Assembly: GCA_043381765.1 (NCBI GenBank)
Contig: JBHJMP010000472.1
Span: 1 to 20,943, forward strand
DNA length: 20,943 nt
Reading direction: 5' to 3'
DNA from: Collodictyon triciliatum
Taxonomy: Eukaryota > CRuMs
A model generated the notes under the pieces. It was not told the origin of the DNA. It did not search any database and saw only the letters and a list, made by a program, of their open reading frames with translations. Positions within the stretch are counted from its first letter, which is position 1; each line of letters begins with the position of its first letter. This document shows, one piece after another, positions 11,301 through 20,943 of the stretch. Both the position numbers and the translations under genes were made by a program.

Positions 11301-12138
11301 ATTAGGAGTATGTTTATCACTTTTTTATTTCATTTTTTTTAAAAAAATAAAGTAGATAATGATTAGAATCACAGAGAAAATGATAGAGAAACCGCCAAGA
11401 TATGTTTTTATGTGAAAATTATTGAATGGAACCATGGGAGTGAGCTTGGGCCCAGCCGAAGCCAAAGTGCTAAACATATTGACAAATAAGTGCATATATA
11501 TTTCACATAGCCTACCAGCGAATGTATTTGACGAGTTTAAATCTTATATATTTTGTTGATAAGTATGGACTGAAAGATGAGCGGGAGGCTAAAAATAACT
11601 CACTAAGCTTTTCATGTCATCTTGGGAGATACAAGAGAGCATATGAGTCAACAGTTAGACAGCGTAATCAGCCGATAATATGTTAAAAAAAATGAATGTA
11701 TATATTATTCTAGGAAGTAGAGTTGTTTATATTGCAGATAAAAAAAAAGGAGAGTCGACTCGGTGTTAGACACAGGTCATACCAGCGTAGATGTGAGGAA
11801 TCCCTAAAGCAAAATGGCTCTACGTGAGTGGAGGTGGGCGATACACACAAATTTGAAATAAAGCTAAGGGAGTGAGAATAGTGAACGGGATATCTGAACA
11901 ATTATCGAGTGAGAGGGTCGAAAGTATAAAAGAGAACAAATATTAAAAACAAAATAAAGACAAAGACAAAGACAAAGACAAAGACAAAGAAAATGTAATA
12001 TAATATAAAGTTACCAAACTTGTCCCAAAGGATTTCTGCCCCAGCGAGGTTATGAGTATGTTCGACGTCGATTGGTATCGCTGTGGAGAAGACAGCGAGT
12101 CCCAGAAGGACAAAAATGACCGCGGGGGCGTTGTGCAT
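5337..12138 (-). CDS. Secreted penicillin acylase / AHL acylase-like Ntn-hydrolase (family S45), 36 exons
   Basis: Predicted product 717 residues, the usual size for the family. Residues 1-20 (MHNAPAVIFVLLGLAVFSTA) form a signal peptide. The alpha-chain shows DKFGIPHIYA, HFGFGWAQAHSHGD, SDRAILSFGLP and DFAAGFSAYFAKYP. Autoproteolysis is expected between Gly198 and Ser199 in PGSNAWA. Ser199 becomes the N-terminal nucleophile of the beta-chain. The beta-chain has His221 in VANPHLPYG (beta23, as in acyl-homoserine-lactone acylases; penicillin G acylase has Gln there), Val267 in SWTHTVNT (beta69), and Asn439 in ENPPSGWLQNANEPPW (beta241, oxyanion hole). Also present are GLIPVRSSGDFDSWG, AARVLSAWDRRVD, VPWNPEDPL, GGGDSYVHVVE and a stop after EYVSPARF. 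All family landmarks are in order and no active-site residue is missing. The expected reaction is hydrolysis of an acyl-amide bond, possibly of N-acyl homoserine lactones, outside the cell or in an endomembrane compartment; the substrate is inference. Confidence 0.93.
5906..5987. repeat. (AAAAC)n in an acylase intron
   Basis: About 16 copies of a 5-base unit between acylase exons 6081-6036 and 5854-5772. It is read as GTTTT repeats in the pre-mRNA. Confidence 0.97.
6531..6632. repeat. (AAAAAC)n in an acylase intron
   Basis: About 17 copies of a 6-base unit between acylase exons 6812-6751 and 6441-6367. The Asn-Lys and Val-Phe open frames over it are artefacts. Confidence 0.97.
8842..8864. 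repeat. T11A12 palindromic tract in an acylase intron
   Basis: Eleven T followed directly by twelve A, between exons 8963-8913 and 8814-8769. One of several similar T(n)A(n) tracts found in introns of this window. Confidence 0.95.
9263..9284. repeat. T12A10 palindromic tract in an acylase intron
   Basis: Twelve T followed directly by ten A, between exons 9486-9424 and 9249-9203. Able to fold back on itself in RNA or DNA. Confidence 0.95.
11955..11990. repeat. (AAAGAC)n in acylase intron 1
   Basis: Short 6-base array just downstream, in transcript direction, of the exon 1 donor at 12014. The Phe-Val frame that extends exon 1 through it is intron read-through. Confidence 0.95.
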
Positions 12139-12195
12139 TTCACCACTGCGTTAGTCGTGAAACCTTGCGTTAGTCGAATATAATTTCGTTTGTCT

Positions 12196-12291
12196 TTTTT
12201 GTTTTGTTTTGTTTTGTTTTGTTTTGTTTTGTTTTGTTTTGTTTTGTTTTGTTTTGTTTTGTTTTGTTTTGTTTTGTTTTATTTTATTTTA
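12196..12291. repeat. (TTTTG)n array upstream of the acylase gene
   Basis: About 17 copies of TTTTG followed by two TTTTA units, starting 58 bases upstream of the acylase start codon. It has the opposite orientation to the intronic AAAAC arrays of the same gene. Confidence 0.97.
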
Positions 12292-12963
12292 TAACTCTGT
12301 TGGACTACTCCGATGCCGTGACAAACGGGGGACAATAAAACATGGCAGCCGCCACCACGATTATTCATAGAACCGATTCGCATTTGGAAAAGACGCAAAG
12401 TAGTCGTGGCACGACAAGATGCCATTCCATTCCAACACAAATATGGAAAATAGCTTCAGGTTGGCAGACGCTTCTGTTACGAGCACGTAAAAGGGCACCA
12501 AAGCTTGAGTTATAGTGCTTATATCAATGTTTAATCAGTAAAACTACAAGACCGCACTATTTGCAGGGTCGATAGCAAGCCTCACGCCACACTTTTGGTT
12601 TTTGGCGACAGGCCATTTGGTTGATGGCAGTTTCCGAGGGGTGCACAAATGCTGACTCCCCGCATATCTCGTCTAGGCGTTCATAAACGCGACAATCTCA
12701 GTGTTTATATATTGACATTATTGAATATCAGTATTCCGACAAAAATAAAAATAAAATAGAGAGGGAGAGGAAAAGAAACAAAAATGACGAGTTCTTTACA
12801 GAGTACATTGCATACTTAAGTGTGCTGAAATGGACAAAATATAATCACAGAAAAGCTCATGTAAATTGCATGTATATAAACATCCTGTGCTACACTTTAT
12901 TTTTGGAGGGTTTATAAATGGCCGGTGAACGGTGACGTCCATTCCAGGAGAGTTCACAAAGTA
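12292..12963. other. Intergenic region between the PI3K 3' end and the acylase promoter
   Basis: Moderately GC-rich from about 12300 to 12720, then AT-rich. It must contain the acylase promoter and 5' UTR (transcribed leftward) and the PI3K 3' UTR. A 57-codon plus-strand frame at 12342-12515 begins ATGGCAGCCGCC but has no recognisable content. No tRNA or other RNA gene is apparent. Confidence 0.5.
12896..12901 (-). terminator. Probable polyadenylation signal of the PI3K gene
   Basis: TTTATT on the plus strand, AATAAA on the transcript strand, lies 63 bases beyond the TGA stop of the PI3K coding sequence. Confidence 0.5.
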
Positions 12964-20805
<7,842 letters not shown>

Positions 20806-20849
20806 CTGAAGAGAAAGAAAAGGCAACAGAAAATAATATTAGAAAAAAA

Positions 20850-20943
20850 GAAAGAGAAAGAGAAAGAGAAAGAGAAAGAGAAAGAGAAAGAGAAAGAGAA
20901 AGAGAAAGAGAAAGAGAAAGAGAAAGAGAAAGAGAAAGAGAAA
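20850..20943. repeat. (GAGAAA)n array at the window edge
   Basis: About 15 copies of a 6-base purine unit reaching the last base, so the array continues beyond the window. It would lie upstream, in transcript direction, of the tentative PI3K exon 20805-20732, as a pyrimidine tract before its acceptor. Confidence 0.97.

Larger units (their letters stand above)
5337..12138 (-). other. Exon map of the acylase gene
   Basis: Exons in transcript order: 12138-12015, 11803-11783, 11620-11604, 11469-11433, 11286-11238, 11149-11100, 10963-10851, 10734-10636, 10526-10506, 10373-10294, 10171-10135, 10002-9946, 9810-9728, 9614-9587, 9486-9424, 9249-9203, 9127-9052, 8963-8913, 8814-8769, 8661-8645, 8550-8499, 8389-8343, 8200-8102, 7938-7861, 7722-7668, 7534-7453, 7337-7270, 7136-7075, 6967-6951, 6812-6751, 6441-6367, 6267-6218, 6081-6036, 5854-5772, 5713-5611, 5395-5337. 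They sum to 2154 bases. Every intron is GT-AG and every junction keeps frame. The one ambiguous donor is exon 7, which could end at 10839 instead, adding four residues. The start ATG at 12138 is preferred over the ORF start at 12146 because only its frame joins exon 2. Confidence 0.88.

Noticed and set aside
5337-12138. Bacterial contamination as the source of the acylase
   Set aside because: The coding sequence is split by 35 GT-AG introns with consistent phases and shares composition and intron style with the neighbouring PI3K gene.
12342-12515. 57-codon plus-strand open frame beginning ATGGCAGCC with a good start context
   Set aside because: It has no recognisable domain, no partner exon and lies in the acylase promoter region. 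It could be a short first exon but cannot be supported.
12291-12963. Search for tRNA or other small RNA genes in the intergenic DNA
   Set aside because: No paired A and B box promoter elements or cloverleaf arms could be recognised by eye here or elsewhere in the window.

Overview
This window comes from a eukaryotic nuclear genome. It is AT-rich and crowded with simple repeats, and its genes are split into very many short exons by GT-AG introns of roughly 60 to 400 bases. The standard genetic code fits throughout, and TAA, TAG and TGA are all used as stops. A 100-base N run at 16035-16134 shows this is a draft assembly. The combination of A-rich microsatellites of many unit lengths, dense short introns and protist-like proteins suggests a free-living protist. 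A rhizarian such as a foraminiferan like Reticulomyxa would fit, but that is a guess from style, not a proven assignment.

Layout. 1-370 is the end of an intron filled with A-rich repeats, followed by the last exon of a plus-strand gene (371-531). Four further genes all lie on the minus strand. (1) 2080 to about 1031: a small four-helix membrane protein resembling TMEM254. (2) 4488 to 3290: a three-exon secreted or ER-luminal charged protein of 194 residues, not recognised. (3) 12138 to 5337: a secreted Ntn-hydrolase of the penicillin acylase / acyl-homoserine-lactone acylase family (peptidase family S45), in 36 exons whose phases all agree, 717 residues. (4) about 20805 to 12964: a class I-like phosphoinositide 3-kinase with adaptor-binding, Ras-binding, C2, helical and kinase domains in about 34 exons. 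Its 5' end lies outside the window, and one helical-domain exon is apparently lost in the N gap.

Spaces between genes hold A/T-rich tandem arrays (units of 3, 5, 6, 7, 8, 11, 12 and 14 bases) and three GC-richer blocks (2235-2620, 4900-5220, 12300-12720) that look like promoter/5' UTR sequence or unrecognised exons. Most single open frames over this window are microsatellite translations or intron read-through, not genes.

The genes do not form an obvious pathway. The most notable is the acylase: the catalytic set of bacterial quorum-quenching acylases (Ser beta1, His beta23, Asn beta241) is intact in a gene with a signal peptide and 35 introns, so it is a eukaryotic gene and not bacterial contamination. 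The PI3K combines a class I layout with a class III-like DFGY motif and a weakly basic activation loop. Introns of both large genes repeatedly carry T(n)A(n) tracts, and intronic arrays are nearly always oriented to give pyrimidine-rich pre-mRNA.
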